This document shows, piece after piece, positions 34,791 to 43,109 of a stretch of DNA of 64,000 bases (position 1 is the first letter of the stretch; the number at the start of each line of letters is the position of its first letter). The position numbers were made by a program, and so were the translations under genes. This DNA is from UBA1189 sp045612065 (GTDB lineage: Bacteria > Bacteroidota > Bacteroidia > Bacteroidales > Bacteroidaceae): positions 61,374 to 125,373 of the forward strand of contig JAZKYH010000001.1 of assembly GCA_045612065.1 (NCBI GenBank), in the 5' to 3' direction. The notes under the pieces were generated by a model that was not told the DNA's origin, made no database searches, and saw only the letters and a list, made by a program, of their open reading frames with translations.

Positions 34791-35498
34791 TTACTTAAAT
34801 AATTCTATTGCTATATGTCCTATTGGGTCTACATTTTCATTATTGGAGAATAATACATATGGAACGCGGCTGGTATATAGAGCTTCTAGCTGGAATGCTT
34901 CTAAATGTCCATTTATATACAATTCCGCCCACAAATAATTATATCCATATTTTCTAAATAGGTAGAATACAAATTTTCGGTCTCCTATGACTTGTGTCTT
35001 TTTAACAACATTGTCATTGCTAGCTGCATTAAATTCATTTATTATCTCTAAAATGATATAGCATTGCTTTATAATGTCAGAATTATATGGTGCGTTGTCA
35101 ATCGCCTTTTCAAACGGATTAATAGAGTGAATCAATTCCTTGTTAGTAAGCCTTGCTGCAACTCTCATCCTCATTATAAAAACAAGATAATGTGTTAAAT
35201 CTAGCTCCGTCCAAAGTAGTTTCCATACTTTGTCTTGATTTATATCCAGCCCATAAAAAACATTACGCATTGTGTCTCCACTGTAATTGGGAAACTCACA
35301 TACCCACCAGCAATATAGTGCTCCTTTATGAGAAAAAAATTGTTTGACAATAAATATGCCATCATTCTCAAAACTTTCGTTTTTAAGGTCTGGCGCATTA
35401 GTCATAATTTCCTCTAATGGTTCCCTAATTATTCTGTAAAATTGTTGAGTTCCATCATTAGGGTAGACTTCTCGTGCTTTTTCAATTATTTGTAGCAT
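34791..35498 (-). CDS. Unknown protein, paralogue of the 36317-37073 gene
   Basis: The 235-residue protein starts MLQIIEKAREVYPNDGTQQF. Its C-terminal half aligns by eye with the broken gene at 36317-37073: NPFEKAIDNAPYNSDIIKQC against NQFEEAVVNRPYSSEWFKER, and VPYVLFSNNENVDPIGHIAI against IAFVIYSNVENAEPAAPLVM. It is cytoplasmic, aromatic-rich and has no known motif. It lies 12 bases downstream of the 35511 gene, so a duplication of this gene type has occurred within the block. Confidence 0.6.
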   Translation of the reverse strand: MLQIIEKAREVYPNDGTQQFYRIIREPLEEIMTNAPDLKNESFENDGIFIVKQFFSHKGALYCWWVCEFPNYSGDTMRNVFYGLDINQDKVWKLLWTELDLTHYLVFIMRMRVAARLTNKELIHSINPFEKAIDNAPYNSDIIKQCYIILEIINEFNAASNDNVVKKTQVIGDRKFVFYLFRKYGYNYLWAELYINGHLEAFQLEALYTSRVPYVLFSNNENVDPIGHIAIELFK

Positions 35499-35510
35499 AA
35501 TAAAAAATAA

Positions 35511-36311
35511 TCAAACTAAAAAATCATTCGTTTCCAACAAATCTCCAAGAGGTATAGTGTCCATTATGTCTACCATATCCAATACGTCGGCGACTTCTGC
35601 AACGTCTGCAATATCTCCAAGGCTGAAAAGTGAATCTAAGTCATCTATAACACCTATTGGTGGAATGCCAATCAGTAAAGGAACACCATATAAAAGTCCT
35701 TTTCGAATTGCCATGCGTGTCAACTTTGATTTTAATTTGTCCGATTTCTCTTTTTGAGCGTTACTATATTTTTCAATGGCATTAATCAAACAGTCACGTT
35801 CCTTTATGCACCTCTCGTAAACTTTATTCATTAGAGATATTTTTTTTAATATCTCAATGTTGGTGATTTTCTTATGCTTAGGGAACAATAGCTCTCCAAT
35901 GTTAGCATTAACTTCTATAAAGAAACAAGTTCCATCAATGATAGATAGCCAATTATTAACCTCAAACTTCCCATTTGTTGATTTTGCCGAATAGTTCAAT
36001 AAATCTAACTTGGATAAGCAACTTTTGACAATCTGATTATTTGCAAGTTCGCTATCATTAAGAAAACCAATTTGTGGAACATAAAACATGAGATAAAACA
36101 CACTTCTAGTCTTTCCGAAAATGTAGAAATTTTTGTATTGTGAAGCATGCTTGGCGCTATATAGATAAACATTCTCGTCAGTTAGTTTTAGGCGAGAATT
36201 ATATGCGGAATTATATATTACCTTATCTCTTTGTGAACCAAAGCGTTCATAATCCTCAATGTCTTTTAATGTCCAAGGATTGTCGATACCGTTTGTGTAA
36301 TAACTTAGCAT
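35511..36311 (-). CDS. Unknown protein with hydrophobic segment and DIAD-repeat tail
   Basis: The 266-residue protein starts MLSYYTNGIDNPWTLKDIED. Near residue 210 there is a hydrophobic stretch (LLYGVPLLIGIPPIGVI), then an acidic tail DIADVAEVADVLDMVDIMD, the motif shared with the genes at 34068 and 34588. It may insert into or contact membranes through this part; that is inference. It lies 5 bases downstream of the frameshifted 36317 gene, leftward in the same block. Confidence 0.6.
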   Translation of the reverse strand: MLSYYTNGIDNPWTLKDIEDYERFGSQRDKVIYNSAYNSRLKLTDENVYLYSAKHASQYKNFYIFGKTRSVFYLMFYVPQIGFLNDSELANNQIVKSCLSKLDLLNYSAKSTNGKFEVNNWLSIIDGTCFFIEVNANIGELLFPKHKKITNIEILKKISLMNKVYERCIKERDCLINAIEKYSNAQKEKSDKLKSKLTRMAIRKGLLYGVPLLIGIPPIGVIDDLDSLFSLGDIADVAEVADVLDMVDIMDTIPLGDLLETNDFLV

Positions 36312-36316
36312 AATTT

Positions 36317-37073
36317 TTATTCCTTAAATAAGTGAGACATTTCGCTAATAGGTTGTAATATTTTATGTTTGAGCAATTGCATTACCAATGGGGCTGCGGG
36401 TTCTGCGTTTTCCACGTTACTATATATTACAAAAGCTATGTTATTGTCTATATCATAGATTCTTTCCAAGCCTCCTGATTCTATTAGTCCATCTGATATA
36501 TGCTCAACATACATATATAGTTGGCCAAATAGCTCGAAGACGAGAACTCTGTATTTTATATTGGCATCATCTGTGATAGTTTGAAATGCTTGAAAATATG
36601 TGCATTTGTCGTAATACTCATCAATAAGATTTACGACATAGCAACGCTCTTTAAACCATTCCGAGCTATAAGGGCGATTTACAACAGCTTCCTCAAATTG
36701 ATTAGTGTATTTCATGTTATCGAGATAATATGTCGCTGAGAATTGGAGTTCTGACAATAGGGGTTGAACTAAACAAAAGTTGCAATGAGTTTGTATTAGG
36801 GTCCATCTTTTCCAGTCCAACTCCGACGCAACTGCCATATTTAAATAGTTCCCAAATTACATAGACATAGCCTCCAGAAGGGAACATTGTGCAAACGACT
36901 TCATAGTCGTTCCAATCACATTTGGCAACTTTTACCTCTGAGCCATAGTCTCTCTTAACAAGCTGTGTGGCTATCTGCAAGTACTTTCCTTGACCCTCCA
37001 AATCTCCAGGGCATTTTGACTTAGCATGAACTAGTAATTGTTCAATATCACCAGGATTACCGAAATTTCCCAT
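36317..37073 (-). pseudogene. Frameshifted paralogue of the 34791-35498 gene
   Basis: Two overlapping frames cover one ancestral gene: 36717-37073 (118 residues, MGNFGNPGDIEQLLVHAKS...) and the C-terminal frame ending at 36317 (...TNQFEEAVVNRPYSSEW). Together they match the layout of the 235-residue protein at 34791. The shift lies somewhere between about 36720 and 36830. The C-terminal frame could in principle begin by itself at an internal ATG (MKYTNQF). A -7 element at 37154 lies upstream. Confidence 0.6.
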
Positions 37074-37153
37074 ATTTATTTTAGCTTTATAATTAAAATT
37101 TAGATCTCTGTCTTACTTCTCATTATAGCTCCAAAAAGAATTATAATTACGCA

Positions 37154-37182
37154 CAAAGATAATGTAATTTCATTTAAACAAA
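37154..37182 (-). promoter_or_regulatory. Candidate promoter of the accessory block
   Basis: On the minus strand TATCTTTG (37154-37161) matches the -7 consensus. A TTTG at 37179-37182 lies 17 bases away, shorter than the usual 19-21. It would drive leftward transcription of 37073-34068. Confidence 0.5.
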
Positions 37183-37285
37183 GAAATTGGGGGTAGATAA
37201 ATTAATTTAAATGCCCCACATTGTCCATATCAATATGAATCCTTGTGTATGAAGGCCAAAAAGCTGCACCCGAATAAGGTGCAGC

Positions 37286-37642
37286 CTAAGGTGATGGGTC
37301 GGATTGCTTTTCCTTCCATTTGCGCCATTGCTCGATTTCCCACTGTCGCGTGTCGGGTGACATGTCACGTCGGTTGATGGAACAATAGTCATCTGCGATA
37401 TCGTATTCCAGCCAATGAGGTCCTTCGTAGTAGAAGGCAACAAAGGTGAGTAAAATCCATTTGAGCTGCTTCTCCTCGTAAGCCAAGAGGTTTAGTTTTG
37501 CTCCTGGCAGCATGGAATCGAAATAGCGGTATACCTTTATGGCGTATGCCTTAAAGTCATTGTCCGCATCAAACATCTCGTTAAACATGCTGACCGTATA
37601 GCTATGGAGCAAAGTCCTAATCCTCTCGTTTACCATAATCAC
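37286..37642 (-). CDS. Hypothetical phage protein coupled to primase
   Basis: The 118-residue protein starts MIMVNERIRTLLHSYTVSMF and is Trp- and Tyr-rich, with a helical look. Its start overlaps the end of the primase-helicase gene by 4 bases, so it is coupled to replication genes. No motif is recognised. It is the last gene of the early replication set before the accessory block. Confidence 0.6.
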   Translation of the reverse strand: MIMVNERIRTLLHSYTVSMFNEMFDADNDFKAYAIKVYRYFDSMLPGAKLNLLAYEEKQLKWILLTFVAFYYEGPHWLEYDIADDYCSINRRDMSPDTRQWEIEQWRKWKEKQSDPSP

Positions 37643-40434
37643 TTCTCAAAAGGTAAGAAACCCGTCTGGTCTTTGCTGACACTCTTTAGGTATATCATCT
37701 CCTCAAGCACATTATTATGACGCTGCATGATGCGCTTCTGACTATTGCATAGCTCTATGGGATTGAGACACTCGATGTGTGGAGCCAGGGCACAGAAAGC
37801 CTTAAGCTTCGTAGTGAACCCTTGCATTGTCAAGTTAGGCATGTTTACATACTTGCGGTAAGTCTCGAACACCTCACGACGTATAAGATGTTTGTCAAGG
37901 TTGTCGGACTCCACACTAAAGAAGGTATTAGCCCAATCCTCAAAGTTGCTACCCATGCTCTGCTTGTTTTTCCGGTAGATGATATTATCCATCGGAGGCA
38001 ATATCTTCACGTTCTCAGAACACACAGAAAGGTAGAAGCGCAAGCACTGCATCAGGAAATTGATATCAGCGTTCCAGTCCTCTTCTGAGTAGTTCTTGTC
38101 GTACAGGTCGCGTCCAAAGTCATCACGGATAGAGCGAGACTCAAGGTAGTCGTTCGACTCCGATTGCTGGTGGTAGTAGTCGCTAAACACCATGTAGAGC
38201 ATACGAGCCTCCGTAGATGCATCAAAGTCAGTCGGCACATAGTTTGTGGTGAAACCAAACTTAGGGCTATCCTCAAAGGGTATGCTATAAGAAGGGTTGT
38301 TCTTTGGGTTCACCGTGATGTCGCTCGTGATGAGGTCATAGAAGGGCTGCATGGAAAGGTATTGTGCGCAGTCATCCACCAAGATGAAGTCCGTGTGTAT
38401 GCTTACCTGGTCAAATACGTGAGGGTTGTCCATCAGTTTAGAGTTACGTCCTGAGAGCTTCACGCTTTTCATGAACATCGAGAGCGACTTGAAGAGGAAC
38501 GACTTACCGCTACGTCCATTACATTCGCCATTCTCCCCAATCTTATTGTCCATAGCTTGAGGCGCCCATGCACGAGAAGGAGACTTATATCTGTGTAGGA
38601 GGTATCCGATGACGAAGGCTTTATTGATGAAGTTCTGTTTTTGCTCAGCAATCTCCTTTGCGGTGAGACCTTCTCCGTCAAGGCAGAACTTATGCGAAGC
38701 CGCATATTCGCGTGCAGCCTCATGGTCATCCCCAAATCGCTCCTCCATCTCCTTGCGCCAATAGATACGGCTCGTATTGATGGCATAGCCGAGAAGATTG
38801 CATTTGACTGGGCCAAGAATGTTTATGTCATATACAGTCTTGCCATCTACCTCCCTTGCAGTAATCTCGAACATGTCAGGCAACAGCGAGAACTCATGCG
38901 GGATGATATTCTCCTTCCAAACATAGTAATCGAAGCTATTAGTGTTCTTGTTTTGAGATACAAGAATCTCCTTAGGTGTAACCTCGATGTTCTGTTTGGT
39001 GAAGAAGAAACGCTGTGTGGTAGGTGTGAAGGTTGTAAAGTCAAGGTCGACCTCGGATAGGCTCTCCAGATAGGCATCCGTGAAATCTTTCGACTTGATG
39101 ATCATGTTACGGACAGGTTCAGGAAGAAAGTTCTTCTCCGCCCATATACGAGTAAATCGACGCATGTCTCTTGGTTGTACAAGCTGCACGACATTTCCTT
39201 CGACATAGACGTATCTGTTGCTTGCCGAGTTATTGACGTGAAGCGTATGAAAACCATTGAGTTGAAGGAAGTAGTAGAGGCGCGAAGGGCTAATGCTATA
39301 CTCCTTCTTGCCTTTTGCGTTAATGGTGACATCCCAAAATCGTGCCTGCATCGCCAGTTCGATGAGATTTCGGAAATCAGCTTGTGTCCTGTAGATTTCG
39401 TTCCAATCCCTTAAGTCTTTACGAGACTTACCTCTGTTATCCCTATAGCTTGCCAGCTCTGTAGGGAGCCATATGGTATAGATGTCGATGTATTTCAGGG
39501 CAACCTCAGTGCCCTTCCTTCGACCTGTGCTGTCGATGTCGGGTATATTATAGATGCGCTTTGCGTATTTGTACAATGTGTTCAAGTCCTTATCTGTAAT
39601 CTGATAAGTCTCAGAATTGAACCATACTGGTACATACCCCATTGACTTGCAGCAGAGGGCATCACGCTCCCCACTGCAAATGAAAACTTCGTCCAGGCGG
39701 TTATCTCCATCCTCGTCCTCCATATCTGCGCTGAGTTTGGCAAAGCATTCGCTCATCTCAGCGAGTCCGTTGATGTATTGCTTGGGTTTGGCTCCTTCAG
39801 GGAAATAGGAGAAACGCCATTGCTTCTCAGGGTTGAGTGGTTCATAAACTTTGTAAAACGCTTTGCCGTTCTCAATCTGACACATACGAACAAAGATAGG
39901 GTAGTGTTCCGTAGAGTATTTAAGGGTCACCATGCCATCTTTGTAGTAGCCGACATATTCAGCTTCATACCAATGTAGCGCCTCGACATGTTCCTGCTTT
40001 ACACGAGGGCCAAGAATCTTAAGGTGCTCTTCAGGAATGCTCTTCATGAGCGAATAGATGGGAGTACCTTTTTCTTCGCCCTCTTTAGCAGGCCTTTTCT
40101 CTATACGTGGCTTGTTGATGGAATGGTTAAGCTCGTCACGTACATTATACATCTGGCCTAAGCGCAACACAGCTTCATGTATATTGACAATTCCCTCCTC
40201 CTTCATGAAGATGTCAAGAGGTGACTGACTTTGGCCATCTCCACCATAGTCAATCATTCTCCATGGGTCTCCTGACGTTTTAGGAGCCAGTATCTGTGCC
40301 GATGGAGTCCTTTCATCAGTGCGTGCGCGGAACTTATTCTTCGTACCTACTACCCCTTCTGCTTGGGGGTAGTAGTGAAGAATGATGTCCAGACCATCAC
40401 GCGTAGCTCTGTAAATATCCTGTATTTGCAGCAT
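37639..40434 (-). CDS. Phage primase-helicase
   Basis: The 931-residue protein combines a primase-like N-terminal part and a helicase-like C-terminal part. A CHC2-like fold (FRARTDERTPSAQI, then DYGGDGQSQSPLDIFM) opens it. A Toprim segment follows (EVFICSGERDALCCKSMG and IPDIDSTGRRKG, with the acidic residues). The C-terminal half has a P-loop GRSGKS with FILVDDCAQYL downstream. Such proteins prime and unwind DNA for phage or plasmid replication. It is the main replication gene of the element. The zinc Cys/His residues of CHC2 are not evident. Confidence 0.85.
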   Translation of the reverse strand: MLQIQDIYRATRDGLDIILHYYPQAEGVVGTKNKFRARTDERTPSAQILAPKTSGDPWRMIDYGGDGQSQSPLDIFMKEEGIVNIHEAVLRLGQMYNVRDELNHSINKPRIEKRPAKEGEEKGTPIYSLMKSIPEEHLKILGPRVKQEHVEALHWYEAEYVGYYKDGMVTLKYSTEHYPIFVRMCQIENGKAFYKVYEPLNPEKQWRFSYFPEGAKPKQYINGLAEMSECFAKLSADMEDEDGDNRLDEVFICSGERDALCCKSMGYVPVWFNSETYQITDKDLNTLYKYAKRIYNIPDIDSTGRRKGTEVALKYIDIYTIWLPTELASYRDNRGKSRKDLRDWNEIYRTQADFRNLIELAMQARFWDVTINAKGKKEYSISPSRLYYFLQLNGFHTLHVNNSASNRYVYVEGNVVQLVQPRDMRRFTRIWAEKNFLPEPVRNMIIKSKDFTDAYLESLSEVDLDFTTFTPTTQRFFFTKQNIEVTPKEILVSQNKNTNSFDYYVWKENIIPHEFSLLPDMFEITAREVDGKTVYDINILGPVKCNLLGYAINTSRIYWRKEMEERFGDDHEAAREYAASHKFCLDGEGLTAKEIAEQKQNFINKAFVIGYLLHRYKSPSRAWAPQAMDNKIGENGECNGRSGKSFLFKSLSMFMKSVKLSGRNSKLMDNPHVFDQVSIHTDFILVDDCAQYLSMQPFYDLITSDITVNPKNNPSYSIPFEDSPKFGFTTNYVPTDFDASTEARMLYMVFSDYYHQQSESNDYLESRSIRDDFGRDLYDKNYSEEDWNADINFLMQCLRFYLSVCSENVKILPPMDNIIYRKNKQSMGSNFEDWANTFFSVESDNLDKHLIRREVFETYRKYVNMPNLTMQGFTTKLKAFCALAPHIECLNPIELCNSQKRIMQRHNNVLEEMIYLKSVSKDQTGFLPFEK

Positions 40435-40445
40435 TTTGAATCGAA

Positions 40446-40649
40446 TTATACGTAGATACTCTCCTCGTCAATGCGTGACATGAGCCATTCGATGAGCAGT
40501 TCATCCCGCATATGGTATGACAAGGTCAATTGTCTCAGATGGTCGATAGACTTACCGACAGTGATATTGACCGGTAACTGGTGGTCATATACTAATGTTG
40601 CCAAATAGTTGGCCAACTGAGGCTGAATAGCCAATGATTTCTCTTCCAT
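40446..40649 (-). CDS. Small hypothetical early protein
   Basis: Starting at ATG 40649 (MEEKSLAIQPQLANYLATLV) the protein has 67 residues; an upstream ATG at 40682 would add 11. It is helical and acidic, with no known motif. It lies 11 bases upstream of the primase-helicase gene and belongs to the early leftward operon. Confidence 0.5.
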   Translation of the reverse strand: MEEKSLAIQPQLANYLATLVYDHQLPVNITVGKSIDHLRQLTLSYHMRDELLIEWLMSRIDEESIYV

Positions 40650-40744
40650 GGTGTCTTTATTTAGTGTTAAACGTATTGTCAAAAAATGCCACTCCCAGCA
40701 TTCTTCACAGAGGACTGTGAGTGGACTTGCATGAAAAGGGATAT

Positions 40745-40981
40745 TTAGTTAGTCCTGTCTCCGCTGAGCAGGAATTTGGTTAGCTCTTTCTTACTGAAGT
40801 AGTAAGACTTCAAATGTTTGCTGTAGGGCAGTTGGTTGCGTAAGCACATCTGCTTTACTGCAGCTTCTGTCTTGCCCAACAAAGCTGCTGCTCCAGATAG
40901 AGTAAGAACCTCATCGAGTTCCTTCTCGATCATTGATGCTGTTCTTTGGGCAATTTCTTGTATTTCACGGCTCGTCAACAT
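40745..40981 (-). CDS. Helix-turn-helix protein (excisionase/MerR-like)
   Basis: The 78-residue protein has an HTH_17-type DNA-binding fold: VLTLSGAAALLGKTEAAVKQ followed by LPYSKHLKSYYFSKKEL, the usual HTH plus wing pattern of excisionase-like proteins. It overlaps the upstream 40965 gene by 17 bases. In prophages such proteins act as excisionases or as early regulators. The role here cannot be fixed because the integrase is not in the window. Confidence 0.75.
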   Translation of the reverse strand: MLTSREIQEIAQRTASMIEKELDEVLTLSGAAALLGKTEAAVKQMCLRNQLPYSKHLKSYYFSKKELTKFLLSGDRTN

Positions 40982-41234
40982 AGCGGTAATCTTTATTTGT
41001 GTGCGTCATTTCGGATGTCGTCAAAATATTATTACCAGTGATAGTGATGAGACTGTTCACACGATCGTATTGAGCGGTAATGCGAATGCCTCGTGTCGGA
41101 CCTTCCTCGATGTTCCATCGGTATATTAGGACGGACATCGTAGAACATTCTTTAGGGCTAGAGAGGCGGCCAGTCTTGGTCTCGCCTCGCTGGATGCTGC
41201 GGATCCAGCTCATTTTGTCAACAATTTGCTTCAT
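40965..41234 (-). CDS. Hypothetical early phage protein
   Basis: The preferred start is the ATG at 41234 (MKQIVDKMSWIRSIQRG, 89 residues); 41261 is an alternative. It is basic, with IRITAQYDRVNSLITITGN suggesting beta strands. It overlaps both neighbouring genes by a few bases, so it is in the early operon. No known motif. Confidence 0.5.
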   Translation of the reverse strand: MKQIVDKMSWIRSIQRGETKTGRLSSPKECSTMSVLIYRWNIEEGPTRGIRITAQYDRVNSLITITGNNILTTSEMTHTNKDYRYVDEP

Positions 41235-41436
41235 GGCGGCTCTTCTTTTTGCTTCCTGCAATGGTTCTTACTCGCTTAATGTGGTCGGCGCTCTTAAAAA
41301 GGCCTTCCATACAAGCGTAATTCTTCACGGTGCAGATTGAGAGATTGAAATACTCTGCAAGCTCTTTGTTGCTGTGATAGGGGAACATCTGCTTGAATTC
41401 CTCCATACGAGTGCTGTGGAAAAAACCTTTTTTCAT
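41218..41436 (-). CDS. Small DNA-binding HTH protein, first early gene
   Basis: The 72-residue protein has an HTH-like stretch, HSNKELAEYFNLSICTVKNY, and a basic C-terminus (AGSKKKSRHEA). It is the first leftward gene after the repressor/early gene divide, preceded by the promoter at 41605. This is the position of a cro-like or early activator gene. The assignment to such a role is inference from position. Confidence 0.65.
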   Translation of the reverse strand: MKKGFFHSTRMEEFKQMFPYHSNKELAEYFNLSICTVKNYACMEGLFKSADHIKRVRTIAGSKKKSRHEANC

Positions 41437-41604
41437 GTCGATTTGTTATTTTGTTTGTTAAAAACTTTGATAATTCATGATTTGTACTTACCTTTGCAAT
41501 AAACAGATGGCAAAATTCACAAAATGACATCTACTTGTATATTTTATAAAACTGCTTACGCGACCCTGTTTATTGGTTTTGTTTGTTGGTTTGATTGTTT
41601 GAGA

Positions 41605-41636
41605 CAAAGATAAGGCGCGAAAATAAAAGAAACAAG
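41605..41636 (-). promoter_or_regulatory. Leftward early promoter
   Basis: On the minus strand TATCTTTG at 41605-41612 matches the -7 consensus, with CTTG at 41633-41636 as a -33 and exactly 20 bases between. It would drive the early genes 41436 to 37286 and lies next to the repressor operator at 41644. Confidence 0.7.
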
Positions 41637-41643
41637 TACTGTG

Positions 41644-41660
41644 CTTCACAATATGTGAAG
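41644..41660. promoter_or_regulatory. Likely repressor operator
   Basis: CTTCACA (41644-41650) and TGTGAAG (41654-41660) form a perfect 7-bp dyad around ATA. It lies between the leftward early promoter and the repressor start at 41679, so a repressor bound here could affect both directions. Confidence 0.7.
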
Positions 41661-41678
41661 TTTTAAGAAAAAAATATA

Positions 41679-42689
41679 ATGCAAGAGAGCGAAAGGTTAA
41701 AAAAACTGGCGAAGCACTATGGCTCGCAAGCCAATTTTGCGAAGAAGTTAGGAGTTGGGCAGTCAAATGTAACCAATTGGATTAAGCGCGGAACATTGCC
41801 TACCGGTGCGATAAGGTTAATAAGTCAAAAATGTCCTGATGTTTCTATAGGGTGGCTGACCACAGGTAGAGGTGAAATGATCGTAAAGGCTCCTGGTCAG
41901 GTTGCCTCCGAATCGACTACTCGAGGTGTTGTAGTAAAGGTAATTGAAGACAATATCCGTAAGGCGTCTGGAAGAGGAGTTAGAAGATTTGGTCTTCGAT
42001 ATACAACCCCTCCTTCTAGAGTAAGAGTTAAGCCAATAGGACTAAGAGAAATCACCGCTTATCAGGGTGATGGGGCAGGTCCTATATCTTACAATGCTGC
42101 CTATAAGGCGTATGTGGCCCAAAAACGCGCTTCAAGACGTGGGGGCTTTCTTGGTGCTTCTCGAACAACATTTGAGGATGTTATAACAGAAACTCTTCCC
42201 GCTATGCCAGTAGTGGTGTCTGTCCCATCAGCGAGCAAGAAAGAGAAATCTAATATAGGAAAGAGAAAAATAAATGAGATTCTTAATGAGGCATTGGAAA
42301 AATCATTTATGGTTGCCAAGAACGATGACGGGACAATTGCTCTTGTACCTTATAATATAGAAGAAGGAAGTAAATTGGCCGTTGTTCCTGTTGAAAAAGA
42401 TGCTGAGACCTATATTAAGGTTGACGGATTTGCAATGTCGCCAACTATAAATAATGGAGATGTTATAGGCGTTGCAGCAACCGATTGGTTTGAGCGATTT
42501 TCGAAGGAACATATATATACTATAAAATTGATGACAGGCGAAATTCTTACAAGAAGGATAGTTCCACCAGCTGAGGACGTAAGTACGATTAGATTGGTGT
42601 CCGACAATCCTCAAGAAGCCGACCTTGAATTGTCAAGAGGAGATATAAAAGAAATCAAAAGAGTAACGTATATCGGAAAAAGTTTGTAA
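41679..42689 (+). CDS. Prophage repressor with degenerate S24 domain
   Basis: The 336-residue protein has an N-terminal HTH (ANFAKKLGVGQSNVTNWIKRG, given as ANFAKKLGVGQ and SNVTNWIKRG), an Arg-rich middle (about residues 97-160) and a C-terminal LexA/CI-like S24 fold. The Ser position is Ala252 in VDGFAMSPT and the Lys position is Arg292 in EILTRRIV, so self-cleavage should not occur. It diverges from the early operon and has the dyad at 41644 upstream. It is the best candidate for the lysogeny repressor. Induction would need another route, such as an antirepressor. Confidence 0.82.
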   Translation: MQESERLKKLAKHYGSQANFAKKLGVGQSNVTNWIKRGTLPTGAIRLISQKCPDVSIGWLTTGRGEMIVKAPGQVASESTTRGVVVKVIEDNIRKASGRGVRRFGLRYTTPPSRVRVKPIGLREITAYQGDGAGPISYNAAYKAYVAQKRASRRGGFLGASRTTFEDVITETLPAMPVVVSVPSASKKEKSNIGKRKINEILNEALEKSFMVAKNDDGTIALVPYNIEEGSKLAVVPVEKDAETYIKVDGFAMSPTINNGDVIGVAATDWFERFSKEHIYTIKLMTGEILTRRIVPPAEDVSTIRLVSDNPQEADLELSRGDIKEIKRVTYIGKSL

Positions 42690-42719
42690 ATTTGTACTCA
42701 AATCTAACAAACAAACCAA

Positions 42720-42745
42720 CATGCGGACTTTGCATGCGGACTTTG
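42720..42745. repeat. Two tandem copies of a 13-bp unit
   Basis: CATGCGGACTTTG occurs at 42720-42732 and again directly at 42733-42745. It lies 31 bases after the repressor stop, near the presumed right end of the prophage. It may be linked to the att site or be a simple duplication. Confidence 0.85.
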
Positions 42746-42877
42746 ATAGAAATAACAATAAATTAAAAGTGTTTAAGAGAAGACGGACATATCTATAAGA
42801 TAATGAGATTCAAAGCGTAAGCTTCCCTTCCATTCGAATTTTGGGGTTGAAGGTACAAAATCCCAAGCGAATCACCA

Positions 42878-42911
42878 AGAGAGGAGGTTCGAAAGAACTT
42901 CCTCTCTTTTG
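42878..42911 (+). terminator. Strong terminator after the repressor
   Basis: AGAGAGGAGGTTC, loop GAAA, GAACTTCCTCTCT pair with one G-T position, followed by TTTT. It ends transcription from the repressor and shields nadB. The remaining gap 42690-43049 holds no gene. Confidence 0.88.
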
Positions 42912-43049
42912 TTTAAGTGTTCCCGTTATCTGTCTTGCCGATTTTAGCCCTTTTTGTGCGCTGTGCTTTCCGTATTTCTGTTCTTTTCTCCTGTCTGATT
43001 GTGATAATAAAGGGAAATTTAACACTTTTCTTATTTTCGTTCGTTAGGA

Positions 43050-43081
43050 TTTGGCATTTCGCTTGAATTTCGTTACTTTTG
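43050..43081 (+). promoter_or_regulatory. nadB promoter
   Basis: TTTG at 43050-43053 and TACTTTTG at 43074-43081 match the Bacteroidetes -33 and -7 elements with exactly 20 bases between. The nadB ATG follows 28 bases downstream. Confidence 0.82.
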
Positions 43082-43109
43082 TCTCCATTATAGGAATTGT
43101 TAGAAGGTA

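Larger units (their letters stand above)
1..42911. mobile_element. Prophage or phage-derived element carrying BREX (left end outside window)
   Basis: The span holds a repressor diverging from early HTH genes, a primase-helicase, a prohead protease, a capsid candidate and a terminase, nearly all on the minus strand, and stops before the housekeeping gene nadB. A strong hairpin terminator at 42878-42911 marks the right side. Cargo includes BREX, ardA, umuDC, a toxin-antitoxin pair and several unknown genes. No integrase, portal or lysis gene is visible, so these probably lie left of position 1. The exact att sites are not resolved. It could be an intact prophage, a defective one or a phage satellite; the sequence shown cannot distinguish these. 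Confidence 0.75.

Noticed and set aside
42810..43047. Frames on both strands over the repressor terminator
   Set aside because: They run through the hairpin at 42878-42911 and the nadB promoter region.
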